Below, in pieces: positions 31,578 to 40,413 of a DNA stretch of 64,000 nt. Origin of the DNA: JAKLQR01 sp963753165 (lineage in GTDB: Bacteria; Nitrospirota; Thermodesulfovibrionia; Thermodesulfovibrionales; SM23-35); NCBI GenBank assembly GCA_963753165.1, contig CAVWBP010000014.1, positions 62,001 through 126,000 on the forward strand, read 5' to 3'. The notes under the pieces are model-generated. The model ran no database searches, was not told the origin of the DNA, and saw only the letters and a list, made by a program, of their open reading frames with translations. How positions within the stretch are numbered: the first letter of the stretch is position 1; the number at the start of each line of letters is the position of its first letter. A program made the position numbers and the translations under genes.

Positions 31578-32429
31578 CTACCGTTCTCCCCACTTCAGCT
31601 TTGTCCTCAGGATATGGAAGTAGTCTTTCTCGCAGGGGATGAAAAGATTCGTTTTACATGAAGATTTCTTGACCATGACTATATCGTTCATCTTTAAAGA
31701 AAATCCGACCTGACCGTCCAGTGTAAGGAATACGTCTTCGTTCGGTGACTTGAGAAATATTTCTATTACAATATCGTCGGGGAGCACAATCGGTCTGTTG
31801 GTAAGGGTATGCGGACAGATGGGAGCAAGAATTATACTGTTCAGGGTCGGATAAAGGATAGGCCCCCCGGCAGACAGTGCGTATGCAGTCGAACCCGTTG
31901 GAGTAGATACGATAAGCCCGTCAGCCTTGAAGGTTGCGATATAGGTGTGATTGACATAGGTCTCAAGGTCTATGATCCGTGCAAGTGCCCCCTTGTTCAC
32001 GACTACATCATTCATCACAATATACTCGGCAATACATTCGCTATGCCTGAAAACGCACGCGGAAAGCATCATCCTCTCCTCTACAGGACAGTTGTCGGTT
32101 AACACCTTCTTCATCGCGTCACGGAAATCTTCCTTCTGAACGGCGGTGAGAAACCCCATTCCTCCGATATTCACGCCGAGGATAGCCACATTCCTATCGC
32201 CCACAAGCCTCGCCACGCTGATCATTGTTCCGTCTCCACCCAGCACGATAATCACGTCTGCCAGGTCAGGTATCTCCGACCGGGGATAACCCTGCATCCC
32301 TGCAATGGAAGCGGTTTCGCTGTCAATATACACTTCGCAGCCCTGCTCCAGGAGCCACGGGAGGAACTCCTTGATCATTTCTGCAGGCTCCGTTTTTCCG
32401 GTCTTACCGACGATGCCGATCTTTTTCAT
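31578..32429 (-). CDS. nadK: NAD kinase
   Basis: NadK phosphorylates NAD+ to NADP+. The 283-residue protein contains the essential GGDGT motif (64-68) in IIVLGGDGTMISVARL, the GVNIGGMGFLTAV loop, NDVVVNKGALARII and the glycine-rich TPTGSTAYALSAGGPI. Length is typical. Its start overlaps the end of tsaE by 26 nt and the udg gene follows after 10 bp. With nadE and nadC, three NAD(P) synthesis steps are encoded in the window, in two separate groups. Confidence 0.96.
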   Translation of the reverse strand: MKKIGIVGKTGKTEPAEMIKEFLPWLLEQGCEVYIDSETASIAGMQGYPRSEIPDLADVIIVLGGDGTMISVARLVGDRNVAILGVNIGGMGFLTAVQKEDFRDAMKKVLTDNCPVEERMMLSACVFRHSECIAEYIVMNDVVVNKGALARIIDLETYVNHTYIATFKADGLIVSTPTGSTAYALSAGGPILYPTLNSIILAPICPHTLTNRPIVLPDDIVIEIFLKSPNEDVFLTLDGQVGFSLKMNDIVMVKKSSCKTNLFIPCEKDYFHILRTKLKWGER

Positions 32430-32847
32430 ACAGCCCTTTCACGGTTATTTCCCTCTCATCTTCACTGAGAGTTTTCAAGGTTATTTGTATCATATCATCG
32501 GGCAGCCACTGAGCGGCCTTTTCCGCCCACTCTATGACTGCAATGTTCTGCCCTCCGATCACCTCGCCGAGGCCTATGTGATCGAGTTCCTCATCTGTGT
32601 TGATACGGTACAGGTCTATATGGACAAAAGGCGGGGTTGTCGGGTATTCCGCAATGAGAGTGAAGCTTGCGCTCACGATATCCCGTTCCGCGATACCAAA
32701 CGCCTGTGCGATGCCTTTCGTGATGGTCGTTTTTCCCGCTCCCAGCTCGCCATAGAGACCTACCATATCCCCTGCGTTCAGGAGTTTGCCTATCCTTAAC
32801 CCAAGTCCCCTTGTCTCATCAGGCCCTCTCGTCCTGACTTTCATCAT
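32404..32847 (-). CDS. tsaE: tRNA threonylcarbamoyladenosine biosynthesis ATPase TsaE
   Basis: TsaE is the ATPase subunit that works with TsaB and TsaD to make t6A37 in ANN-decoding tRNAs. The 147-residue protein has Walker A GELGAGKT (33-40), switch-like residues in SASFTLIAEYP and the HIDLYRINTDEELDHIG motif. The EWAEKAAQWLP segment follows. It overlaps pgeF by 4 nt and nadK by 26 nt. No tsaB or tsaD is in the window. Confidence 0.95.
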   Translation of the reverse strand: MMKVRTRGPDETRGLGLRIGKLLNAGDMVGLYGELGAGKTTITKGIAQAFGIAERDIVSASFTLIAEYPTTPPFVHIDLYRINTDEELDHIGLGEVIGGQNIAVIEWAEKAAQWLPDDMIQITLKTLSEDEREITVKGLYEKDRHRR

Positions 32848-33521
32848 AGTATTCCGATAAACCCGCCCTGTCTGCCTCCATAGTCATTATGAAAACGGTA
32901 AGAATAGAATTTTCCGGGATTGCAGCAGGTGCATTCTGATGAGCTCCAGATATTCGTATCAGGCACACCAGATGACAAGGCCTGAAGCCTGTTTGCATGG
33001 GAAAGGTCGACCACGTATTTTTCTCCCCGCACCCTGCAGTAATCACCGGCGCCTGTTGCTCTGACAATGGCTTCCTTGACCTCGGTATCGACATTATAGC
33101 AGCAGTCCCTGATACTGGGACCAAGTGCGATGAGTATAGCATCCGGAGAGGAACCGAAGTGTTCCCTCATACGGGCGATGGTTTTTTTTAAGATTTGTGC
33201 AGCGGTGCCGCGCCAACCGGCATGCACAACACCGACAACCGGTTTCTCCCTGTCGACAAGGAGAACCGGAACGCAGTCTGCCACCTGAACGCCGATGAGA
33301 ACGCCTTTCTTATCGGTAATAACCGCATCGGCGGTCTCCGGCGATAAATCCGCACCGAGGACTTTTACGGTATCGGTATGTTTCTGCACCGGCATATAAA
33401 AGCTCATATTTCCAAGCGAGGCCGTACTGCAGATTTTTGCGCGGTCCGTACCGAGCGACTTTGTGGTAAAAAAAGCTTTTACTGCACCGTGCATGTTTTC
33501 GGGAACAATAATATTATCCAT
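32844..33521 (-). CDS. pgeF: Peptidoglycan editing factor PgeF (laccase-domain protein)
   Basis: PgeF-type proteins carry a zinc site and have been shown to hydrolyse L-serine-containing muropeptide precursors and, in other members, to act on purine nucleosides. The 225-residue protein has ADCVPVLLVDREKPVVG, VGVVHAGWRGTAAQIL and the Cys/His block near the C-terminus (SECTCCNPGKFYSYRFHN), which together provide the metal ligands. The N-terminus is about 20 residues shorter than usual but the metal-binding core is complete. It overlaps nnr by 8 nt and tsaE by 4. Confidence 0.93.
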   Translation of the reverse strand: MDNIIVPENMHGAVKAFFTTKSLGTDRAKICSTASLGNMSFYMPVQKHTDTVKVLGADLSPETADAVITDKKGVLIGVQVADCVPVLLVDREKPVVGVVHAGWRGTAAQILKKTIARMREHFGSSPDAILIALGPSIRDCCYNVDTEVKEAIVRATGAGDYCRVRGEKYVVDLSHANRLQALSSGVPDTNIWSSSECTCCNPGKFYSYRFHNDYGGRQGGFIGIL

Positions 33522-35070
33522 TGGTTTTCAAGGACAAAAAAGCAGACGATATATGCTCTATTATATCTGTTGCGATCAATGAATGGGGGCCTTTTTCCAA
33601 TGCAGCGATATCACCGGCGAGCCCATGGAGGTAGACCCCGAGAACACATGCATGGAGGGGAGATATCTTCTGTCCCAGCAGACCGCCTATCATTCCGGTG
33701 AGGACGTCTCCGGTACCCCCGGAAGCCATTCCCGGGTTCCCTGTCGAATTGAGAAAGACTTTTCCGTCCGGGGCCGCAGTGATTGCCGGGACGCCTTTCA
33801 GGACAAGATACGTCCCCGTCTTCCGTGCAAAAGCCTGGGCAGTGCCGATACGGTCTTCCTCTACAATCTTTACCGAAACACCTTTCCGCCCGGACAACAA
33901 CCTCGCCATTTCACCTGGATGGGGGGTGAGAATCACAGGGGATCTTGCGCTCGAAAAAACAGGCGTTCCCCCTTTGAGCGAATTGATTCCGTCTGCATCA
34001 ATAACCATAGGCACTCCCGCATTCTGTATCAGGGACGCTACGAGTTGTTCTGTTTCATCGCTTACCCCGAGACCGGGACCTATTGCGAGAACATCAGCTT
34101 TTTCATGAATGAAATCAAGGATCTGCTTTGACGCTTTCAGGGAGAGTGTGCCGTCCCCCTTATCCGGCAGGAGCAGGGTCATCTCTTCAGTCACACGGGA
34201 TTGAAAGACGTCTGCAAGCGATGCCGGCACGCCGAGAGTTACAAGCCCTGCGCCGGTCCTCAGGCATGCCTTTGCAGCCATCAGGGCAGCGCCCGTTTTT
34301 CCCTTTGAACCGGCTATAACAAGGACATGCCCATAAGATCCCTTGTGTGAATATGCCGGTCTTCCAGGCACGAGCGCAGCCGCTTCTTTCTTCTCGATTA
34401 AGTCTGCTGCGATTTTATCTGTTCTGAGCGCGTGCTCAGGGAACCCGATATTTTCGATGAAGAGCTTCCCTGTGTATTCAGCGCCGGGATACAGGAAATG
34501 ACCTCTTTTCGGAAGGCCGAAGGTCAATGTATAGTCCGCCCTGACAGCATTGCCCATAATCTGTCCGGTATCCGACGAGATTCCGGTGGGAATATCTATA
34601 CTGATCACAGGCGCCCCTGATTTATTCGTTACCTCGATAACTTCTGAAAGCTTACCGCCGATATTTTTGTCCAGCCCGGTCCCCAATAGTGCATCAACAA
34701 TAAGAGCATGTTTATTCAGGATCGATGAATGCTGCAAGAGAAATTTGCCCATGGGATCGATTGAAACCCCGCATTTCCTGGCAATAGAGTATTGCTGAAG
34801 CGCATCTCCCTTCAGGGCTTCGTAGCTTCCTGAAAGAAAAACCTTTACGTCCCATCCTTCGTTGTGGAGAGTGCGTGCGACCACCATGCCGTCGCCGCCG
34901 TTGTTCCCGCTTCCCGAAAGAACGATGACCCGTCTCCGTCCAAACCGCTCCTTTATCATCGCAACAACCGCAAGTCCCGCCCTTTCCATCAAGACAAACC
35001 CCGGGATGCCTGTTTCCTTAATAGTCTTTCTGTCAATGTCGCGCATCTCTGCGGCAGTAACGACTTTCAT
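33514..35070 (-). CDS. nnr: Bifunctional NAD(P)H-hydrate epimerase / ADP-dependent dehydratase
   Basis: Nnr repairs hydrated NAD(P)H. The product of about 518 residues fuses an N-terminal YjeF epimerase domain (about 1-210, with SGSGNNGGDGMVVARTL and VDALLGTGL) to a ribokinase-like dehydratase domain. The latter has HKGSYGHVLVIAGSKGKTGAA, LAIGPGLG, LTPHPGEMARL and GTGDVLTGMIGGLL. The frame is open to 35121, but ATG 35070 (MKVVTAAEMRDIDR) with AAAGGA upstream is the usual start. It heads the long minus-strand run ending at DUF202, so its promoter lies in 35071-35230, divergent from the PilT-like gene. Confidence 0.94.
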   Translation of the reverse strand: MKVVTAAEMRDIDRKTIKETGIPGFVLMERAGLAVVAMIKERFGRRRVIVLSGSGNNGGDGMVVARTLHNEGWDVKVFLSGSYEALKGDALQQYSIARKCGVSIDPMGKFLLQHSSILNKHALIVDALLGTGLDKNIGGKLSEVIEVTNKSGAPVISIDIPTGISSDTGQIMGNAVRADYTLTFGLPKRGHFLYPGAEYTGKLFIENIGFPEHALRTDKIAADLIEKKEAAALVPGRPAYSHKGSYGHVLVIAGSKGKTGAALMAAKACLRTGAGLVTLGVPASLADVFQSRVTEEMTLLLPDKGDGTLSLKASKQILDFIHEKADVLAIGPGLGVSDETEQLVASLIQNAGVPMVIDADGINSLKGGTPVFSSARSPVILTPHPGEMARLLSGRKGVSVKIVEEDRIGTAQAFARKTGTYLVLKGVPAITAAPDGKVFLNSTGNPGMASGGTGDVLTGMIGGLLGQKISPLHACVLGVYLHGLAGDIAALEKGPHSLIATDIIEHISSAFLSLKTNG

Positions 35071-35229
35071 TGCGTTTTTCCTTTTGTTTTCAACCGCATT
35101 CAAGGAAACCTTTGACTTCACTGTTCAGAATGGACTCGCTTATTTGCTGCACATTTATCTGCAATTATAGCACTCCTGAGTAATTTATACATAATCTTCT
35201 TAACTTATTGTTTTTTTTAAATATTTTAT

Positions 35230-35258
35230 TTGACAAACAGCGCAAAACATGGTAATAA
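35230..35258 (+). promoter_or_regulatory. Strong sigma70 promoter for the PilB-N/PilT-like ATPase gene
   Basis: TTGACA (35230-35235) and TAATAA (35253-35258) are separated by exactly 17 bp and lie in AT-rich DNA. Transcription would start at about 35265, two bases before the ATG at 35267. An upstream in-frame ATG at 35249 lies inside the promoter and is therefore unlikely to be used. Confidence 0.65.
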
Positions 35259-35266
35259 TTAGCACT

Positions 35267-36829
35267 ATGCCTGTGCCGAGTAAAAAGAAACCGCCGCTGG
35301 GACAGCTTCTTATCGAGAACGGTCTGATCAATTCAAATCAGCTCAAGGAAGCGCTGAAGAAACAGGCTCAGGTCGGCGGACAGCTGGGCTCTATATTGGT
35401 AGATATGGAATATATCACCACCGAAGACTTATTGAACTTCCTCAGCCAGCAACTCGGTATTCCTTCGGTAAACCTTTTACATACCAATATTGATCAGGAT
35501 GTGCTGAAACTCATGCCTCTTGAAAAGATTAAATCGATGAAGGCCCTCCCCCTGAGTGTTGACGAAAATTCGATCACACTCGGCATGGTAAATCCCAGGG
35601 ATATGCTCTCTATCAGGGATATTGAATTTTCGATCGGGAAAAAAGTAAACGCCGTCGTAATCCCTGCCACGCAAATGGAAGCAGCCATTCAGAGTATGAT
35701 GCAGAATCCCGGCATCGCGCTTACCGGAGAAGGCATTGCCAAAGAGGTGCGCAGATACGAAATGAAAAAAGCGCCGCCGCTTATGGCTCTGTTAAAATAT
35801 CTGGCCGGATCACCTGCAACTGATATGCTCCTTACCGCAGGCGTCTCTCCGTCCATCAAGCTCGGCAATGATATTAAAAGGGCTGCAATGATTCCTCTCA
35901 CCCCTGCCGATTGCGAGCGATACGCACGGGAAATAATGTCCGAAAAAGACTGGGGAACATTCAATGAGAGGGGTGACTTCGACCTGGCGGTGACCTATCC
36001 GGAGATAGGCCGTTTCAGGGTAAATCTCTACAGGCAGAGAGGGTCTGTCTCGATCACTCTTCGCCGTATTATCGACATCCTGCCTTCATTAAAAGACCTG
36101 AGCCTGCCCGAATGGATAAGAGATTACGTTCTCCTGCCCCAGGGACTGATCCTGGTGTCCGGTCCTGCAGGCCATGGGAAAAGCACCACCCTTGCTGCGA
36201 TGGTAGATATCATTAATTCCAGCCGAAAATGCAATATTGTAACCCTTGAAGATCCGATTGAATACCTCCACAAACACAAAAAAAGCAATGTGAATCAGCG
36301 CGAAATCGGCCTGGATACCAAGTCCTTCTATGAAGGGTTGAGACATGTCTTCCGGCAGGACCCCGATGTAATTGTAGTGGGAGAAATGAGAGACCCCGAC
36401 AGTTTCTCTATTGCGTTGCAGGCAGCCGATACCGGCCATCTTGTGATAACCACAGTCCACGCAAACACCTCGGCGTCTACAATCGAACGCGTCATCAATA
36501 TGTTTCCTCCCCATCAGCAGAACCTCATACGGTCCCGTATTGCAGACAATCTCCTCTTTGTCCTCGCCCAGAGACTTGTCCCGACCAAATCAGGCGACGG
36601 GAGAGTGATTGCGCTCGAAAAAATAGTGAACAGTGACCGCGTGAAGAACTTTATCAGGGAAGAGAAAACACATCAGATAAAACCCCAGATGCTTTCAGGC
36701 ACTGAGGAATTCTCTCCTCTGGAGGCGTCTCTTGCAAAGTTGTATCAAGCGGGCCTCATTCGATATGAAGACGGACTTTTCTACGCCGAAAACAAGCAGT
36801 TCTTCAAAGACCTCACAAAAACTTCATAA
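35267..36829 (+). CDS. PilT-type ATPase with N-terminal PilB/GspE (MshEN) domain
   Basis: Residues 1-160 form an MshEN/GspE-N domain (PLGQLLIENGLINSNQLKEAL), the c-di-GMP-sensing domain type of PilB-like assembly ATPases. The rest is a secretion ATPase with Walker A GPAGHGKST, the Asp box LEDPIEY, Walker B VIVVGEMRD and the His box TGHLVITTVHAN. The C-terminal half is closer to the retraction ATPase PilT/PilU (TGHLVITTVHANTSASTIERVINMFP in register) than to PilB, and it lacks PilB's tetracysteine zinc site. It may power retraction of a type IV pilus under nucleotide control. No pilus structural genes are in the window. About 520 residues. Confidence 0.85.
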   Translation: MPVPSKKKPPLGQLLIENGLINSNQLKEALKKQAQVGGQLGSILVDMEYITTEDLLNFLSQQLGIPSVNLLHTNIDQDVLKLMPLEKIKSMKALPLSVDENSITLGMVNPRDMLSIRDIEFSIGKKVNAVVIPATQMEAAIQSMMQNPGIALTGEGIAKEVRRYEMKKAPPLMALLKYLAGSPATDMLLTAGVSPSIKLGNDIKRAAMIPLTPADCERYAREIMSEKDWGTFNERGDFDLAVTYPEIGRFRVNLYRQRGSVSITLRRIIDILPSLKDLSLPEWIRDYVLLPQGLILVSGPAGHGKSTTLAAMVDIINSSRKCNIVTLEDPIEYLHKHKKSNVNQREIGLDTKSFYEGLRHVFRQDPDVIVVGEMRDPDSFSIALQAADTGHLVITTVHANTSASTIERVINMFPPHQQNLIRSRIADNLLFVLAQRLVPTKSGDGRVIALEKIVNSDRVKNFIREEKTHQIKPQMLSGTEEFSPLEASLAKLYQAGLIRYEDGLFYAENKQFFKDLTKTS

Positions 36830-36907
36830 ACCCCGTCAATTCTGAAAATCCTTGTTTAATCCCCGGAGAAAATATTAAGATAAATACTCTAAGGAGGTTG
36901 CGCACGA

Positions 36908-38347
36908 TTGGAAGAGAAGAAGAATAAGAGTGTCATAGATAAATTCTGGGACTTGCTCGCTTCGGTACAGCTTGCGATCATCATTTTTGCCCTGATTGCC
37001 CTCACCTCGATCGTCGGGACAATTCTGGAACAGAGGGCCGACGAGGCCAGGAATCTGCAGGTCCTTGCGAAACTTTTCGGCGAATCCGTCGCCCCGTCGC
37101 TCTACACAATATTCAACAAACTGGGGTTCATGGATATGTACCACTCATGGTGGTTCATCACCTTATTGATCCTTTTTTCCGTCAATCTCATCATCTGCTC
37201 GCTGGACAGACTCCCGAAGGTATGGAAATTGATCAGTGAACCGATGGCCCCCTCTCCGGAGGAGAAACTCAGAAAATTCCTTATCACCAGAGAGGTCGTC
37301 ATACAAGGCCCTGCAGCAAAGGTCAGGGATACTGTCGCCGGCGCGCTGAAGCAGATTGGCTTTAAAAGCCAGGAGGTGACAGAAGAAAAAGGCTTCCAGT
37401 TCTTTTCACAGAAGGGACCTTACAGCAGGCTCGGCGTCTTCATCACTCATTTCAGCATCCTCGTCATCCTGTGCGGAGCGATTATCGGCCTGAGGTTCGG
37501 GTTTAAAGGCTACGTGAATGTCCCGGAAGGTACTGCGACAAACCTCGCCTTTGCGGACCGGGGGACCAGAAACATCCCTCTCGGGTTTGAGGTAAGATGC
37601 GATAATTTCGATGTTGAATTCTATGGCATGTCGGATATGCCGAAGGAATACAAGAGCTGGCTCACAGTCATAAAGGATGGCCGTGAGGTGTTGAAAAAAT
37701 CGATAGCAGTGAATGACCCGCTCACCTATGAAGGCATCACCTTTTATCAGTCAAGTTATGGTTTTATGAATGAAAATATGGATCGTGGCATCTTTCTCTT
37801 CAGGCTCATCTCTGCAAACGGACAATCCTCCGACATACAGCTAAGACTGGGGGACAGCTTCCAGATCCAGGGCTCCAACATTTCAGGCAAAATCCTCAAT
37901 TTCAGCCCCGCCCTGCGCATCGATGAGCATGGACAAGCATTCACCTATGCGAATCAGATGAACAACCCTGCGGTCCTCATCGACTTCTCGGAATCTGGCG
38001 CCCGCACTCTCACCGGATGGATATTGAAAAGACACCCTGAGACATGGCAGCTGCCGAACGGAGACCGGGTGGAGTTCCTCGATTACTGGGGCGTTGAATT
38101 CACCGGGTTACAGGTAAGAAAAGATCCCGGCGTCTGGATCGTATATTTCGGCTGTATTGCAATGAGCATCGGCCTCTTCATCGCCTTTTTCATGAGCCAC
38201 AGGAAGATATGGGTAAAGCTTATCGAAGAAAAAAATTCCACGAGGATTCTTGTCGGCGCCACGGCGAATAAAAACAGGGCTGCGTTCGAGAGAAAGATCG
38301 ATACCTTGCTCTCCCTTCTCGGCAGGAAGGAAAAAGGAGAAAAATAA
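36908..38347 (+). CDS. resB: Cytochrome c biogenesis protein ResB
   Basis: ResB (CcsB1/Ccs1) works with CcsA to bring heme to apocytochromes in system II cytochrome c maturation. The 479-residue protein has three N-terminal transmembrane helices (about 15-40, 75-95 and 175-200). A large periplasmic domain (about 210-410) and a final helix (about 415-440) follow. Motifs include WDLLASVQLAIIIFALIALTSIVGT near the N-terminus and the LTYEGITFYQSSYG block. The start is TTG at 36908, with AAGGAGG 9 bases upstream. It is followed directly by ccsB. The window's triheme cytochrome is a potential client. Confidence 0.93.
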   Translation: MEEKKNKSVIDKFWDLLASVQLAIIIFALIALTSIVGTILEQRADEARNLQVLAKLFGESVAPSLYTIFNKLGFMDMYHSWWFITLLILFSVNLIICSLDRLPKVWKLISEPMAPSPEEKLRKFLITREVVIQGPAAKVRDTVAGALKQIGFKSQEVTEEKGFQFFSQKGPYSRLGVFITHFSILVILCGAIIGLRFGFKGYVNVPEGTATNLAFADRGTRNIPLGFEVRCDNFDVEFYGMSDMPKEYKSWLTVIKDGREVLKKSIAVNDPLTYEGITFYQSSYGFMNENMDRGIFLFRLISANGQSSDIQLRLGDSFQIQGSNISGKILNFSPALRIDEHGQAFTYANQMNNPAVLIDFSESGARTLTGWILKRHPETWQLPNGDRVEFLDYWGVEFTGLQVRKDPGVWIVYFGCIAMSIGLFIAFFMSHRKIWVKLIEEKNSTRILVGATANKNRAAFERKIDTLLSLLGRKEKGEK

Positions 38348-39430
38348 ATGGACAGTTCTGCATTGTTCGGCATATCCACCATGGCATACATTCTGGCCAT
38401 GATCATGTATATGACCTATCTCGCCTTCAGGAAAGAACAGATAGGGATTACTGCAACCGTGATCACCATCGCAGGATTGGCAGCACAAACCCTGGCGATC
38501 ATTCTCCGGTGGAAGGAGTTCGCTGATCTGAGCGGAATGGGTTTCCTCCGTTCTGTCCCGCTCACCAATCTTTATGAGTCCCTGATCTTCTTTGTGTGGT
38601 GTCTCATTCTCGGGTATCTCATCATAGAGTTCCGGTTCAAAAACCGTTCGTTCGGGGCCTTTATCACCCCTATCGCCGGTATCGCTCTGGCATTTATAGA
38701 CTTGGGCGGCGTATCAAAAGAGATTCAGCCTCTCGTCCCTGCCCTCAAAAGCAACTGGCTTCTCGCCCATGTAACCATGAGTTTTATCGCCTATGCGGCG
38801 TTTTCAATCTCTTTCAGCACCGGTCTTATGTATCTTATCGTCACCACTGAAAAGAAAAGGGAACCTTCCTATATCTTCTGGACGCTTACCTTCGGTATTT
38901 TTATGATTGTGATGATCGCAATGGCATTAGATTTGTTTTCCTTTAAGGTTGCGGTGAAGCCGGACATTTTTGTAAAAAGCTACCTTTTCAAAACTACATT
39001 CCTGAACTCTTCGCCCGTGGTAAAGCTTCTGAGCTGGATCGCGTCCTGTGTCATACTTTTTGTTGTCTGGCAATTCGGCTCTCTTCTGAAGAAAGTAATT
39101 CAGAAGGTCAATATCGATGCCGGTATGCTTGACGAGATCACCTATAAAAGCATCGCCGTCGGGTTCCCGATTTTTACCCTCGGAGGCCTCATCTTCGGCG
39201 CCATTTGGGCCGATCAGGCATGGGGTGTGTACTGGAGCTGGGACCCCAAGGAGACCTGGTCCCTGATAACCTGGTTTATCTATGCCTTCTATCTCCACGG
39301 ACGGATGATTCGCGGGTGGAGAGGGAAAAAAGTTGCAATCGTTTCAGTAATAGGATTCATGGCCGTGATCTTCACCTATCTCGGGGTAAATCTTCTGCTC
39401 TCAGGGCTGCACGCATACGGGTCCCAGTAG
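38348..39430 (+). CDS. ccsB: Cytochrome c biogenesis protein CcsA/CcsB (ResC)
   Basis: This heme-handling membrane protein pairs with ResB to form the cytochrome c synthetase. The 360-residue protein has about eight transmembrane helices and the tryptophan-rich WWD-type motif WGVYWSWDPKETWSLITWF near residue 300. Conserved histidines lie in SNWLLAHVTMSFIAYA and near the C-terminus in FYLHGRMIRGWRG and LLLSGLHAYG. The start codon follows the resB stop without a gap. The pair has the gene order usual for system II organisms. Confidence 0.93.
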   Translation: MDSSALFGISTMAYILAMIMYMTYLAFRKEQIGITATVITIAGLAAQTLAIILRWKEFADLSGMGFLRSVPLTNLYESLIFFVWCLILGYLIIEFRFKNRSFGAFITPIAGIALAFIDLGGVSKEIQPLVPALKSNWLLAHVTMSFIAYAAFSISFSTGLMYLIVTTEKKREPSYIFWTLTFGIFMIVMIAMALDLFSFKVAVKPDIFVKSYLFKTTFLNSSPVVKLLSWIASCVILFVVWQFGSLLKKVIQKVNIDAGMLDEITYKSIAVGFPIFTLGGLIFGAIWADQAWGVYWSWDPKETWSLITWFIYAFYLHGRMIRGWRGKKVAIVSVIGFMAVIFTYLGVNLLLSGLHAYGSQ

Positions 39431-39454
39431 AACGACTCCTAAGTTCTCTTTGCC

Positions 39455-39484
39455 TTGAAAACATATCTTGTTTCAGGATACAAT
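39455..39484 (+). promoter_or_regulatory. Promoter upstream of htpX
   Basis: TTGAAA (39455-39460) and TACAAT (39479-39484) are separated by 18 bp. An expected start near 39491 leaves a leader of about 35 nt containing the GGAGG ribosome-binding site. No heat-shock sigma factor pattern was recognised. Confidence 0.55.
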
Positions 39485-39525
39485 TATTGTTATTAGCGTA
39501 CGCTTAAGACGGAGGAAAACAACAC

Positions 39526-40365
39526 ATGAATACCATAAAAACGATGGGTCTCCTCGTGACTCTCACGCTTATCCTAGTATGGGCAGGAGGCGCACTGGGA
39601 GGAAGACAGGGAATGACATTCGCCCTGATCTTCGCATTGGGCATAAACTTTATCTCCTACTGGTTCAGCGACAAAATAGTCCTCAAGATGTATCGTGCCA
39701 AAGAAGTCAGCGAGACACAGGCGCCGGAGCTCTATGCCATGGTAAGGATGCTCTCCCAGAAAGCAGAACTGCCCATGCCGAAGGTTTATCTGATTGATCA
39801 GGAACAACCGAATGCGTTTGCGACAGGGAGAAATCCCCGGCATGCTGCGGTCGCGGTGACAACCGGCATCATGCGTATCCTGAGCAGGGAAGAGCTTCAG
39901 GGAGTAATAGCCCATGAACTTGCACATGTAAAACACAGGGATATCCTCATCGGCACTGTTGCCGCTACGATTGCAGGCGCGGTCAGCTATCTCGCACAAA
40001 TGGCGCAGTGGGCAATGATCTTCGGCGGCCACAGAAACGACGAAGAGGGGGGAAATCCTATCGCAGCCTTTGCCATGATGATTATCGGCCCGATTGCGGC
40101 TCTCATCATACAAATGGCGATCTCAAGATCAAGGGAATATGCAGCTGATCAGGGCGGCGCAGCCATTGCAGGCAATCCGCGATACCTTGCCGGCGCACTC
40201 AAGAAGCTTCACCGGGCGTCCCGGCAAATCCCCATGAAGGCAAATCCAGCGACTTCCCATATGTTTATTGTAAACCCCTTATCGGGCGGCGGTCTGCTCA
40301 AGCTCTTCAGTACTCATCCGCCGATCGAGGAGCGTATTGCAAGACTGGAGTCCATGGGCCGCTGA
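39526..40365 (+). CDS. htpX: Zinc metalloprotease HtpX
   Basis: HtpX is an inner-membrane M48 protease that removes damaged membrane proteins. The 279-residue protein has two N-terminal transmembrane helices, the zinc motif HELAH at 130-134 (GVIAHELAHVKHRDI), two further helices (about 145-195) and the third-ligand block SREYAADQGGA. The tail has STHPPIEERIARLESMGR. All catalytic residues are present. It has its own promoter, and the epimerase gene follows after 48 bp in the same direction. Confidence 0.95.
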   Translation: MNTIKTMGLLVTLTLILVWAGGALGGRQGMTFALIFALGINFISYWFSDKIVLKMYRAKEVSETQAPELYAMVRMLSQKAELPMPKVYLIDQEQPNAFATGRNPRHAAVAVTTGIMRILSREELQGVIAHELAHVKHRDILIGTVAATIAGAVSYLAQMAQWAMIFGGHRNDEEGGNPIAAFAMMIIGPIAALIIQMAISRSREYAADQGGAAIAGNPRYLAGALKKLHRASRQIPMKANPATSHMFIVNPLSGGGLLKLFSTHPPIEERIARLESMGR

Positions 40366-40413
40366 TTTGGGATTGCTTCTGTACATCTCCAATGCCCGGA
40401 ACTGGGGTACTCT

